Assembly: GCA_028274465.1 (NCBI GenBank)
Contig: CM051458.1
Span: 101,882,855-101,946,854, forward strand
Length of the DNA: 64,000 bases
Reading direction: 5' to 3'
Source: Plantago ovata
Lineage: Eukaryota; Streptophyta; Magnoliopsida; Lamiales; Plantaginaceae
Shown here: positions 34,911 through 44,975 of the stretch, piece by piece
How the letters are laid out: each line of letters starts with the position of its first letter
Numbering within the stretch: the stretch's first letter is position 1
Position numbers and translations under genes: made by a program
The notes under the pieces: generated by a model
Told to the model about the DNA's origin: nothing
The model's database searches: none
Seen by the model: only the letters and a program-made list of their open reading frames with translations

Positions 34911-36100
34911 ATGGAAAAGGAACAATTATAATTCAATAAGCTACAGAATGGAAAAGGAACCATTATCATTGTGTTAAATTTGAATAAAAATGCATATAAA
35001 AATATGAGCATGGACAGCAGTGGTAAAACTCAAACATGCATCAAATAAAACTCAAACAAACATCATATGAAACTCAAAAAAAATGAAATTTATCCTCAAG
35101 CACCATATTAATGTATAGAAGTTTGAGTTTTAGCTGAAGCAGGTTTGAGTTTTATCTTTGCAGAATAGAAAAGGAAAACTTATAATTTCACAAAGATACA
35201 GGTTTCAGTTTTATATGATCCATGTTTGAGTTTTATCTTTGAAAAAAATGGAAAAGGAACAATTATAATTCAATAAGCTACAGAATGGAAAAGGAAACAT
35301 TATCATTGCGTTAAATTTGAATAAAAAATGCATATAAAAATATGAGCATGGACAGCAGTGGTAAAACTCAAACATGCATCAAATAAAACTCAAACAAACA
35401 TCATATGAAACTGAAAAAAATGAAATTTATCCTCAAGCACCATATTAATGTATAGAAGTTTGAGTTTTAGCTGAAGCAGGTTTGAGTTTTATCTTTGCAG
35501 AATAGAAAAGGAAAACTTATAATTTCACAAAGATACAGGTTTCAGTTTATATGATCCATGTTTGAGTTTTATCTTTGAAAAAAAATGGAAAAGGAACAAT
35601 TATAATTCAATAAGCTACAGAATGGAAAAGGAAACATTATCATTGCGTTAAATTTGAATAAAAAATGCATATAAAAATATGAGCATGGACAGCAGTGGTA
35701 AAACTCAAACATGCATCAAATAAAACTCAAACAAACATCATATGAAACTGAAAAAAATGAAATTTATCCTCAAGCACCATATTAATGTATAGAAGTTTGA
35801 GTTTTAGCTGAAGCAGGTTTGAGTTTTATCTTTGCAGAATAGAAAAGGAAAACTTATAATTTCACAAAGATACAGGTTTCAGTTTTATATGATCCATGTT
35901 TGAGTTTTATCTTTGAAAAAAATGGAAAAGGAACAATTATAATTCAATAAGCTACAGAATGGAAAAGGAACCATTATCATTGCGTTAAATTTGAATAAAA
36001 AATGCATATAAAAATATGAGCATGGACAGCAGTGGTAAAACTCAAACATGCATCAAATAAAACTCAAACAAACATCATATGAAACTCAAAAAATGAAATT
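34911..36100. repeat. Tandem array of 337-bp units, about 3.5 copies
   Basis: ATGGAAAAGGAACAATTATA starts at 34911, 35248, 35585 and 35922, exactly 337 bp apart each time. The copies are nearly identical, so expansion was recent. Each unit contains both orientations of the motif: ATAAAACTCAAACAAACATC and TTTGAGTTTTATCTTTG. Confidence 0.95.
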
Positions 36101-37100
36101 ATGTAAAACGGATGAATGGAAACCACACAGAGCAAACCTTATGCATAAATTATGCAGCATAATTTAAACAGAAACTCAATGCTATCTAAGACAAACCTTA
36201 ACACACTGAATCAAACCAAACAGTATTTGTAAACCTCAAAGTAAACCTTACAAACAAACAACATAGAATATCTATCACCAGCAAAATCGAATAAATGAAC
36301 AAAAAAAAATGCAGGAAACACAGATCGAAACACAGATGAAAACGAGCGCATGCGAAATCGAGCAGAAGTGAATGAAGCTAGCTTCGACTTACATAAAATC
36401 GACCAAAATCGAAAACACGGAGATCGAGAAACTTACATAAATGTGAGGGAAGAAATCGAGCAAAAGTAAGCTTTGACTTGTGAGGATTAACTGCATAAAC
36501 ATAGCAAAATCGGAGAGAATGTAGAGTTAGAGTTAGACGTAAAGGACAGAGAACCTCATCGCGGAGGAGACGATTCAGGCGGCGGAGACGATGATTCAAG
36601 CGAAAATGAGTAAACTAGGGTTTCGAAAATGAGTGAAAAACAACAGAAAGGAACGAAATCAAACCTTCAACAGCTGAAGAAGACGAACACGATGACGGCG
36701 AGCTTAATTCAGGCGGAGGAGACGACGTCTGAAGCTTCGATTGCGCGGCGACGAGAACAATTCAGGCGGAGGAGACTTTCTCTCTCTACTTTCTCTCTCT
36801 ACTCTCTGATATTTCAATCGATAAATGACGGAAACTGAAAAGAAATGGGTCAATTCTATTATTTATTGATAACCCGTTTAATGACCCGAAACGAGTAAAT
36901 CGGGTTATAACATGACCCGCGAGATTTGATACAGTAGAATGGATGATCCGGAATGCTTTGGTCTCACGGTCTCAACTTACAAATTGGTCTTAAACAAGAA
37001 ATTGTATTGAAATTATATACCTCTATGAGATATTCTACCAAAAACGCAAATAATTTGTACTACTAAACGATTTACGAGTTGATTCTCTATTTGCTAACTC

Positions 37101-37107
37101 TATAAAA
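37101..37107 (+). promoter_or_regulatory. TATA box of the NLR at 37308
   Basis: TATAAAA lies about 200 bp before the ATG, with a CT-rich stretch (TTTATCTCTATAGCTCCTCA) about 30 bp downstream where transcription would start. It is just outside the right end of the MULE-like element. Confidence 0.55.
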
Positions 37108-37307
37108 TCCTTTGCTTTATCTCTATAGCTCCTCACTCATACTCACAAGTCACAACCAAATACCAACAAATATACTACCTTGAAACTTGTAGGTTGCAGC
37201 TTACTCTTTCAACACAAATACCAGTAGAAACTAATTCTTTGATATCACCCAGCCCCAGCATAAAAAAAGAAGCTTAAGCTTTTTTGTCCTAGAGATCAGA
37301 TAAAGAT

Positions 37308-40090
37308 ATGGCGTATTCTGCTCTAGTTTCTCTTGCCCAAATCCTAGAAAAATTCCTTCCCAATCAACAAGATTACACTTGTTTCTGTGACAAACAACAG
37401 TTCGAATCTCTTCATTCGAATGTTACTTTCCTACAAAAACTCCTTGCAGATTTCTCAGGCAACCGCAGCTCCGCCATTAACCAATTGGAAAGTCGCATTA
37501 CTGATGTTGCTTATCACGCGTATGATATCATCGCATGCGAGATCTCAGATAGTACATCTCGTCCAGTATTTGGTGGAAATGATGCAAGAGAATTCTCTCT
37601 CAAAGACATGTTTCTTACATTTGGAAGTTGCATACAAGACTTCAATTCCATCGTGAAAGACGCATTGGAAATCAAGAAAAGTCCGATGGACATTGGCGCA
37701 CTTGTAGGTCGTTTCCAGGCGACCGGTATATCATCAGCACGCACTGTGGTGGGACTCGAGGATGACTTGACGAAGATAAAAGAGCGCGTAGTTGGTCAAA
37801 CTTCCACACGCCAAATCATCCCAATTGTTGGGATGGGGGGCATCGGAAAAACTACTCTTGCCAGAAAGGTTTACGAAGATCAATGGATTGTTGATCATTT
37901 TGATATTCGTTGTTGGGTAACTGTTTCCCAAGAATATGATGAAAATACGATCCTTCAGCGAGTTCTTGACGATCAGAAAGTGCAATCTGATGAACATGTC
38001 GTTGGAGACTTGATCCTGCGTGTGCACCAACGTTTAATAGGGCGGAGGTATATTGTCGTAATGGATGACATGTGGCATGCAGAGGTGTGGGACAAAATAA
38101 GGAGAGCGTTTCCAGATGACAACAACGGCAGCTGCATGATATTAACGACAAGGCTATTAGATGTTGCTGCAAAAGTTGGCTCTTCTAGCCGTCTTCATTC
38201 TTCTAGCCATCCTCACCAAATGCAACTTCTAAGTAAAGATCACAGCTGGGTTTTGTTTCAGGAAGAGGTGTATGGACAACAAGGCTGTCCTCCTGAATTG
38301 GAAAATATTGGGAAAGTGATTTCAGGGAAATGCAAAGGTCTCCCACTTGCAATTGCAGTTACTGCAAGGCTCCTCAAGGTCAACATTACACGAGATTACT
38401 GGGAGAAATTTGCAAGAAATATCAATGAAGCAACTACTTCAACGAGTGACGATCAACTGTTTGGGATACTCTCTTTGAGTTATGACAATTTGCCTGCTCA
38501 CTTAAAAGCATGTTTTCTTTATATGAGTCTGTTCCCAGAAGATTATGCTATCCCCAGTAAGACACTCATCAGGCTGTGGAGCGCCGAAGGATTTGTGGAG
38601 CCAAGAAGGGATAAAAGCGTTGAAGAGGTGGCTGAAGAATACTTGGTGGACCTCATAGAGAGAAATCTTCTTTTTGTAGCTAGGAAGGGATCCAACGGAA
38701 GAATCAGAAGTTGCTCGATCCATGATGTCCTGAGAGAATTAAGCATAAGGAAAGCCCACGAAGAGAAGTTTCTCCACCACACCGCGCGCAGGTAATTAAT
38801 AAGCACAAAGATATGAGTAAAAGCATATATTCTTTAACAGTTATAAAGATAATATGAAGAGTGAAGACGAAAACGCTTGCTTAATTATATTAATTGATCC
38901 TTTAACAGGTACAAAGATAAGGAGACTATGTCCACAATAGTATATGAGAGCCGCTGCCGCCGCATTCGTGTGACCGGTTACGATACTATTCGCTTCCTTA
39001 CAAATGATACCGCCTATAAAACCATTCATTCTTTTCTAATATTCTTTCATCCAGAAAATCAATTTCTACCCTTCTTCGGAATGTTTAGGTTACTCAGAGT
39101 GTTGGATGCGCTATATATACTATTTGATAAAAATATGGCTGGTGAGGTGTTTAGCCTAGTTAATCTGAGGTACTTGGCTTTGTCAATTCAGTGTGATATA
39201 TTGATCTTCTGGAGACAATCAGTTGACGTTTTCGAGAATCTTGAGACACTAATTATCAAACATCGTCCTCAGATGGGAGATTGTACGCGGTCATTTCTGA
39301 GAATTTCCAATCAGTTGCCAAAATTGAGGAATTTCATTTTCACAGTCGGTCCGTTTCGCAGCAGCAGTAGGTCGTACTTACTATATGGGTACCCCTATTT
39401 CATTTCTCTCGTTCCAAATTCAAATAGCCTACGGACTCTTTCAGGAGTAATTAACATGAGTTTCACAGCAGACACAATCGAACGCTTGCAAAATTTAGTG
39501 GAGTTGAAAGCTGAATATAGTAACTTCTATAGAAGCTTGGAAAAGTTTTGCCTTCACAATCTTGTGCATCTACACCAACTTGAAAAGCTAACTCTAACTG
39601 CTTCAGTACCAATGTCTATTGCCTTTCCAACTCGCTTAAGAAGTTGACTCTGACCCATTTCATAATCTTGCCAGAGCAAATGTCCATTATAAGTTCACTA
39701 CCCAATCTTGAAGTGCTAAAATTGATCGAATGCACATTTGAAAGCAACGAATGGGATCCGGTTGAAGGGGGGTTCCCACTCTTGAAGTACTTGAAGTTGA
39801 AACAGGCACAAAACTTGAAAGTCTGGAATGTTGAAAGAAGCCATTTCCCACGCCTGGAGCAGCTAATAATCACTGGGTGCGATGACCTGAAGGAGGTTCC
39901 AGCCGAAGTTGGAGACATAAGCACGCTAAAGAAGTTGGCACTGGAAAACTGCAAAGACCATCTTGTGACTTCGGCAAGGATCATACAAGAGGAACAGGAG
40001 GACTATGGAAATGATGGACTTGAAATTCTTGTAGGTCACGAGAAATCGAAAAAACGCCAATCATCATCATCATACTGTTTTTCACGTTAG
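37308..40090 (+). CDS. R1A-type CC-NB-LRR immune receptor with one frameshift in the LRR
   Basis: Exon 1 is 37308-38791 (494 codons plus 2 bases) and exon 2 starts at 38909. The coiled-coil starts MAYSALVSLAQILEKFLPNQ. The NB-ARC has P-loop GMGGIGKTT (residues 175-183, Lys181), kinase-2 VMDDMW (251-256), RNBS-B GSCMILTTR, GLPLAI, RNBS-D CFLYMSLFPEDYAIPS and IHD in CSIHDVLREL in place of MHD. LRRs follow. Frame 1 ends with TGA at 39645-39647; homology continues in another frame (SLKKLTLTHFIILPEQM, WDPVEGGFPLLKYLKL, FPRLEQLIITGCDDLKEV) to TAG at 40090. Alignment with the 42304 relative places a one-base loss at about 39632. Without it the protein would be about 885 residues, normal for the family. 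It is either a recent pseudogene, a truncated receptor or an assembly error. Members act in the cytoplasm as pathogen sensors. Confidence 0.88.
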
Positions 40091-40888
40091 ATGCTAGCTT
40101 AGCTGGTGATTTCAGAACATGTCCTTTGACATCAACTTACAGAAAGTTCATTCTGTTCACGAAGAATTTGTACGTCCTTTTTTTCCATGATGAAAGAATT
40201 CGAAATTATTTAAGCATGCATTCAAAGTTCAAATTATCTTTCAGTAACCTCAGAATCTCAGCACCCTAAGGATTGATATGAAAGACGAAGGAAAGGATGG
40301 ACAAATTTGATAACTTAATTACCGACTCTTCGTTAAAACGGCGGCGTTTCGGTAATACCCCCAAATTAAAAGACCTAATTGCACGCCATACGCCCAAAAA
40401 ATATCCCAAGTATGAAACCTCAATTGACCGGGCGGTGTCGCCAAATCCCCAAACTGAAGAACCTAAATTCCCGCTCCAAACTTAACTGTCACCGGGCCAG
40501 ACTGCCAGACAATAGATCTGCAGTGCATCACCAATAGGCAACAGGCCGAAGGATAACTCTACTACGGACGATAATTCTAATTCTAAGATACAAATTTACA
40601 ATCTAAGAATAATTAAGGTATGGATATGTTTTTTTCGTCTTCATTTCCGTTTAGTTTAAAATTTATTTAATTATTTTTTATATTTCATGAAAGAATGTAG
40701 GATCGATATAACTTGCTTTTAAAACAAATTAAACCGCATGTATGTCACAGTTGAGGTAAAAGTTAAGCTAACCGTGAGATCAATAAAGTTAACGTGCAGG
40801 AAAGTAAATAGAACTTGTGTTTGCCAAATTTATCAAGCAGCTTTGAATAGCTACTTGATGCCCACTCAATGCACAAAATCATTAAGAT
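40091..40888. other. Intergenic, nothing firm
   Basis: Contains the presumed NLR 3' UTR and a 62-codon ORF (40297-40485) of GC-richer sequence with no recognised match. No repeat identified. Confidence 0.45.
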
Positions 40889-41192
40889 TGTAACGTCCCA
40901 GATTTCAGAGGCTTAAAAGGCTTGAGAACGCTACTCATACCAACAAGGTGCACCTTTCTTTTCGGGAATCCACCTAGAAGAACTTCAGAGTTAAGCGTGC
41001 TTGCTCTGGAGCAATTCTAGGATGGGTGACCCACTGGGAAGTTCCCGGTGCGCGCACGAGTGAGGACAAAATGCGCGGATTAGAACCCGTGTTGGTCTGT
41101 GGGGCCAGCATATCACCCCAGAGAGCACCCATGAGTAACCTTGCCGGCCCGTTGGGCTGGGTCTTGGCCCGTTAGTGGCTCAGGTCGTTACA
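40889..41192 (+). mobile_element. Cassandra-type TRIM solo LTR with 5S rRNA-like domain
   Basis: The 304-bp segment starts TGTAACG and ends CGTTACA, the usual inverted LTR ends. Internally, from about 40980, it carries a 5S rRNA-like stretch: AGAACTTCAGAGTTAAGCGT followed by GCTTGCTCTGG, CTAGGATGGGTGACCCACTG and GGAAGTTCCCGG, aligning with the internal promoter half of plant 5S rRNA. That combination defines Cassandra terminal-repeat retrotransposons in miniature. No second LTR or primer-binding site was found within the next kilobase, so it is a solo LTR. Flanking pentamers are AAGAT and AATAT, four of five matching. Confidence 0.88.
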
Positions 41193-42303
41193 AATATCAA
41201 TTTTGTTCGTACAATGCTTGAACTCACAATCTCTCTCTTAGAAAATCAACACTAGTCACCTTACGATGATGCAAAGCCGCCCTCTGCCCATCCTACTCTC
41301 AATATGATGTTAGAGAGGTGTAGAATATAAACTAGTGTAAAGATTCTAAACAAACAACTAAACTAAATAACGAATACAAAAGCTCTCAGGTTGTAAAATT
41401 TTGTCTCGAGGTATAAGTCTTCAGCCTTGTCGGTCCTGTAGTATTTATAGTATTGGAAAACTATGTTCGACTACTAACATGTCTTCTCTTCTATTCTGAC
41501 TTGAACTTGGACACGTTAATCTTCACAAGGTAATACAGCTTCAACAAGAATCCTTTTCCTTTTTAGAGTTCTCTTCAAAGTCGGCTTCTTTAATGAATAC
41601 TATGTGTTTTCCTTTTCCTTCACGTCTTTCCTTTGCTATGACATAAAGTAAAACGTCTTGCACACATAGATAATTACATTTGGGGAACTAGTTATTGTGT
41701 TAGAAAAGATAAGATTAATAAATAGGTTAACTGTGACAGTTGACTTCGGTAGAAAGAAGAAGAAGGAGCCGCTCGCAATACTTAGTAGAGTTGGTCACCA
41801 AAAAATGAATTTCAAGAGATGGCTTAGCTATCATCCCTGATAACGAGCTTGTATAGGCGATCCAAAGGCATAACATCGATCCGATCCAGTCTTTCTTTCG
41901 CTTCTGGGGGCAGGCCTTCGTCCTAGGAATCCTCTTAGCTTAGGTGTTCAAGACTCTTTCCTGTCTTCTCAAGCAGCACTCAAAGACACAAAATAAGTTG
42001 GTAGTTAACGAACGTCCGCTTTTATCAAGTTGGAAGCACTCTATCTATCCACCTCGGATAAGTTTCTTGTGAATTCGGCCGGTCCCGCCTCACCGAAGTT
42101 GATTAAAAACTCAGACAATCTCAAGTTCAACTTCTGTTTCAACTTTCGCCAGGAAAAACCACACTTACACTTCAGTACAATTTCATTCAATTCTATTCAA
42201 TTCAGTTTTGTTCAATTTAATTTTGCTAAAACAAAAATAACATAACCTAAACACATCATGAGTATTAAAAATATTGATCATCTATAGTTTAATTGATGAT
42301 TGT
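41193..42303. other. Intergenic; 41750-42110 possibly organelle-derived
   Basis: No gene. The segment 41750-42110 is GC-richer, with stretches such as TCGCTTCTGGGGGCAGGCCT and GGCCGGTCCCGCCTCACCGA that look like mitochondrial intergenic DNA. It lies where the N-terminal half of the next NLR should be. The organelle idea rests on texture only. Confidence 0.3.
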
Positions 42304-44149
42304 TTGAGTGTGAGGATAGCTTTCCCAGATGATAATAACGGCAGTCGTGTCATCTTAACGGCGTGGCTGTTAGAGGTGGCAGCGAAAGTTGACTCCTCGA
42401 GTCCTCTTCACGAGATGGAACTGATGAACCAAAGTCACAGTTGGCGGTTGTTGCAGAAAGAGGTCTTTAGACAACAGCGTTGTCCTGTTCAATTGGAGTA
42501 CATTGGGAAAATGATTTCGAGGAACTGCAAAGGACTCCCACTTGCAATTGTTCTGATCGCGGGACTCCTCAAGCTTGATCATACGCCTGAGTGTTGGGAG
42601 AAATTTTCAAAAGGAATCAATGAAGCAACATCCGCCGCTCCTGATGATCAACTCTTTGAGATACTTTCATTGAGTTACAACAACCTGCCACCTCATTCAA
42701 AAGCATGTTTCCTCTATATGAGTATGTTCCAAGAAGATCACGAGGTCTCTAGTCGAAAACTCACCAAGTTATGGGTTGCAGAGGGATTTCTAAATCCAAA
42801 TACAAACCGTAACATGGAGAAGGAGGCAGAGGAGTACTTGGAGGATCTCGTTGAGCGAAATCTTATTTCTGTCAGAAAGAGGAAATCCAACGGAAAAATC
42901 AGGATTTCTCTATCCATGATGTCCTGAGAGAGTTGAGCATAAGAAAAGCCCAGGAAGAGAAACTTCTCCACCATTTCATGCACAGGTACACCGAAAATAC
43001 TAATTCAACGCAAGTTTATCAGCGTAGTGTTACTGTTGACAATTATTCTGTTCTTCGCTCCCTTCGATGTAATCCCAACTATAAACCCGTTCGTTCCATC
43101 AGATTCTTCCACCCCTGCAGTCCAGGACTATTCTTTGATAGCTTTAGGTTACTCAGGATACTTGATGCGCTCCAAATAAGATTTCGATTTCTGAACCTTG
43201 ATCACATCTTCACCCTAGTTAACCTCAGGTACTTGGCTTTCTCCTATGAAAGTGTCACGACTGGGGTGCAAAATTTTGAATATTCAATACGGTACCTGGT
43301 AAATCTTGAAACCCTCATAGTAAACCATTTTGCAGAGAATAGGCCATCTTCTAGATATGAGCCGTTAATTCTGCTGTTTCCAATCCTAGAGATGACAAAA
43401 TTGAGGCATATTGTCGTGATGGATCAGAACAATGCTCCCGTACTACCTGATCGATAAAGTGGGCAGAACTGTTACCATCGCGAACAGCCTGCAAACTCTT
43501 TCAGGAGTAAGCAACGTCAAGTTCACAACAAGGGCAATTGAAAGCTTTGCCAATCTTGTTAAACTGAAAATCCAGTACGATGTTCTCGTTGACTTTCAGT
43601 GGGGAAAGGTTTTGCCTCCACAACCTTGTCAATCTACACCAACTCGAAGAGCTAAGTTTCATTTCTTGCCACCGTTACGTTTGGAGTCAGTTCCAAATCC
43701 CTCAAGTCCCCTTCCCGTGGAACATTGTCTTTCCTGATAAGCTAACAAAGTTGACTATTGCCGGTTTTAGAGTCTCATGGGAGAAAATGTCGGTCATTGG
43801 TTCCTTACCGAATTTTGATGTGCTAAATCTGGAGCAATGCTGGTTCGAAAGCAGTGAATGGAAGCCGGTTGAAGGGGAGTTTTTAGTACTCAGGTACTTG
43901 AAATTGGAAGTAGAAAATTTGGAGGAGTGGAAAGTTGACACCGACCACTTTCCGTACCTTGAGCAGCTGATTATCTGTACGTGCAGCAGACTGAAGGAGG
44001 TACCAGCTGAAGTAGGAGACATGGACACACTGGAGAGGTTGGTTATTCAAGGATGCTACAGGCATGTTGAGGATTCTGCATGGAGAATAAAAGAGGAACA
44101 AGAGACAAATGGAAATGATTTGCTTGAGGTTGTAGTGGTAAAGAAATAA
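42304..44149 (+). pseudogene. R1A-type NLR pseudogene lacking the coiled-coil and P-loop
   Basis: Homology starts abruptly inside NB-ARC with SVRIAFPDDNNGSRVIL; the ATG 30 bp earlier is not a native start. GLPLAIVLIAGLLKL, SLSYNNLPPHSKACFLYMSM and KLWVAEGF follow. The frame is then lost three times: near 42910 (before VLRELSIRKAQEEK), near 43440 (before VGRTVTIANSLQTLSGV) and near 43600 (before RFCLHNLVNLHQLEEL). The LRR end is complete: FPDKLTKLTIAGFRVSWEKM, WKPVEGEFLVLRYLKLE, FPYLEQLIICTCSRLKEV, ending EVVVVKK at 44149. Unlike the gene at 37308, there is no intron at the HxHRYT junction (42985). It is closest to the minus-strand NLR in block B, sharing SMFQEDHxxSSRKLTKLW. Confidence 0.88.
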
Positions 44150-44975
44150 GATTAGAAAATTGGATTTTACATATCTTTGTATAATTTTTCTTGAGACACT
44201 ACACTGTGGCCTATATTAGCCACCAGGCAGGGACTATGAAATATGGGTCCTCTGTGATATATTGTGTGCCATAAGGGATAAATCATTATGTATAAACATA
44301 CTTTATTTTTGGTATTTGATTTGTCCACAAGCTTGTGATTCCTCAAATAAACATACTATAATGTTTGGTTTCAAGACGCCAAATTAACTGCGGCATGTCA
44401 ACTTTGTTTTACGGTTGTCGTTGTTAAACAACGAAGACATTTTGCTATCTTTCGCAGTCAAATGTGAGCTTCTTCAATGTTGTTTTGACGACGAAAAGTT
44501 TAGGCCTAAATTTGAGAGTATAAAGGGGGGAAAATTGTTTTACGCCTAAATTGGAGAGTATAAAGGAGGGAAAATTGTGTTTAGCATTGAAAACTGAAAA
44601 AAGTTAGATTAGCATTTTGACAACATTTGAGGATTTGAAGGATTTTAGGCCAAGACAATGATAATAGGACTATAGGAGCCATGATAAGAGTATAAGATTA
44701 GATGGAGGCCCATATTCACAACATTAGCCCATTATGGCAAGTTAGTTATAAGCTAATTCGTGAATCGAATTACCTGGAAGATACTGTACGAATTAGTAGT
44801 GTATGTATGTATGTAAGGTCTAAATTGCCATGGATTTGTTTTCTTGTGCCCCAAATCTACTCTCTCTTTCCTCCTCCATCTTCTCGGCTTCTACTCCCGT
44901 ACAATAGGCAGCTAGCTCAGTTACAGAGAACAAACACATTTTACTGAAAACAATTACAGAGTACATAGAGAGAGA
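44150..44975. other. Intergenic, includes the promoter of the DUF155 gene
   Basis: No gene or repeat recognised. A short direct repeat occurs near 44505-44580 (TTTGAGAGTATAAAG and TTGGAGAGTATAAAG, each followed by GGGAAAATTGT). No clear TATA box upstream of 44976. Confidence 0.45.

Larger units (their letters stand above)
31553..36980. mobile_element. MULE-like element with long terminal inverted repeats, 5.4 kb
   Basis: The left end at about 31577 reads GTGAGACCAAAA and then at 31644 CGCGGGTCATGTTATAATCC. The reverse complement of the right end reads GTGAGACCAAAG and then CGCGGGTCATGTTATAACCC, so TIRs extend at least 100 bp with a small indel. Just inside, both ends carry leader-like pyrimidine-rich DNA with ATCGTGTTCATC or ATCGTGTTCGTC, suggesting inward transcription from both ends as in MuDR. 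It holds a two-exon gene (31823-32666), minus-strand exon-like islands, and huge arrays of GTTTGAGTTTTAT. No transposase was recognised. A clear target-site duplication was not found; ends are good to about 10 bp. Confidence 0.7.

Noticed and set aside
33640-36100. CRISPR-like array
   Set aside because: Regular spacing comes from 95-bp and 337-bp tandem units, not short repeats with unique spacers, and the genome is a plant's.
36378-36599. 73-codon minus-strand ORF near the right end of the MULE-like element
   Set aside because: It lies in leader-like TIR-proximal DNA, is arginine/leucine rich without a recognised motif, and has no splice link to the downstream islands.
40980-41060. Functional 5S rRNA gene
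   Set aside because: Only the 3' two-thirds is similar and it is enclosed by TGTAACG...CGTTACA LTR ends, which fits a Cassandra LTR rather than an rRNA gene.
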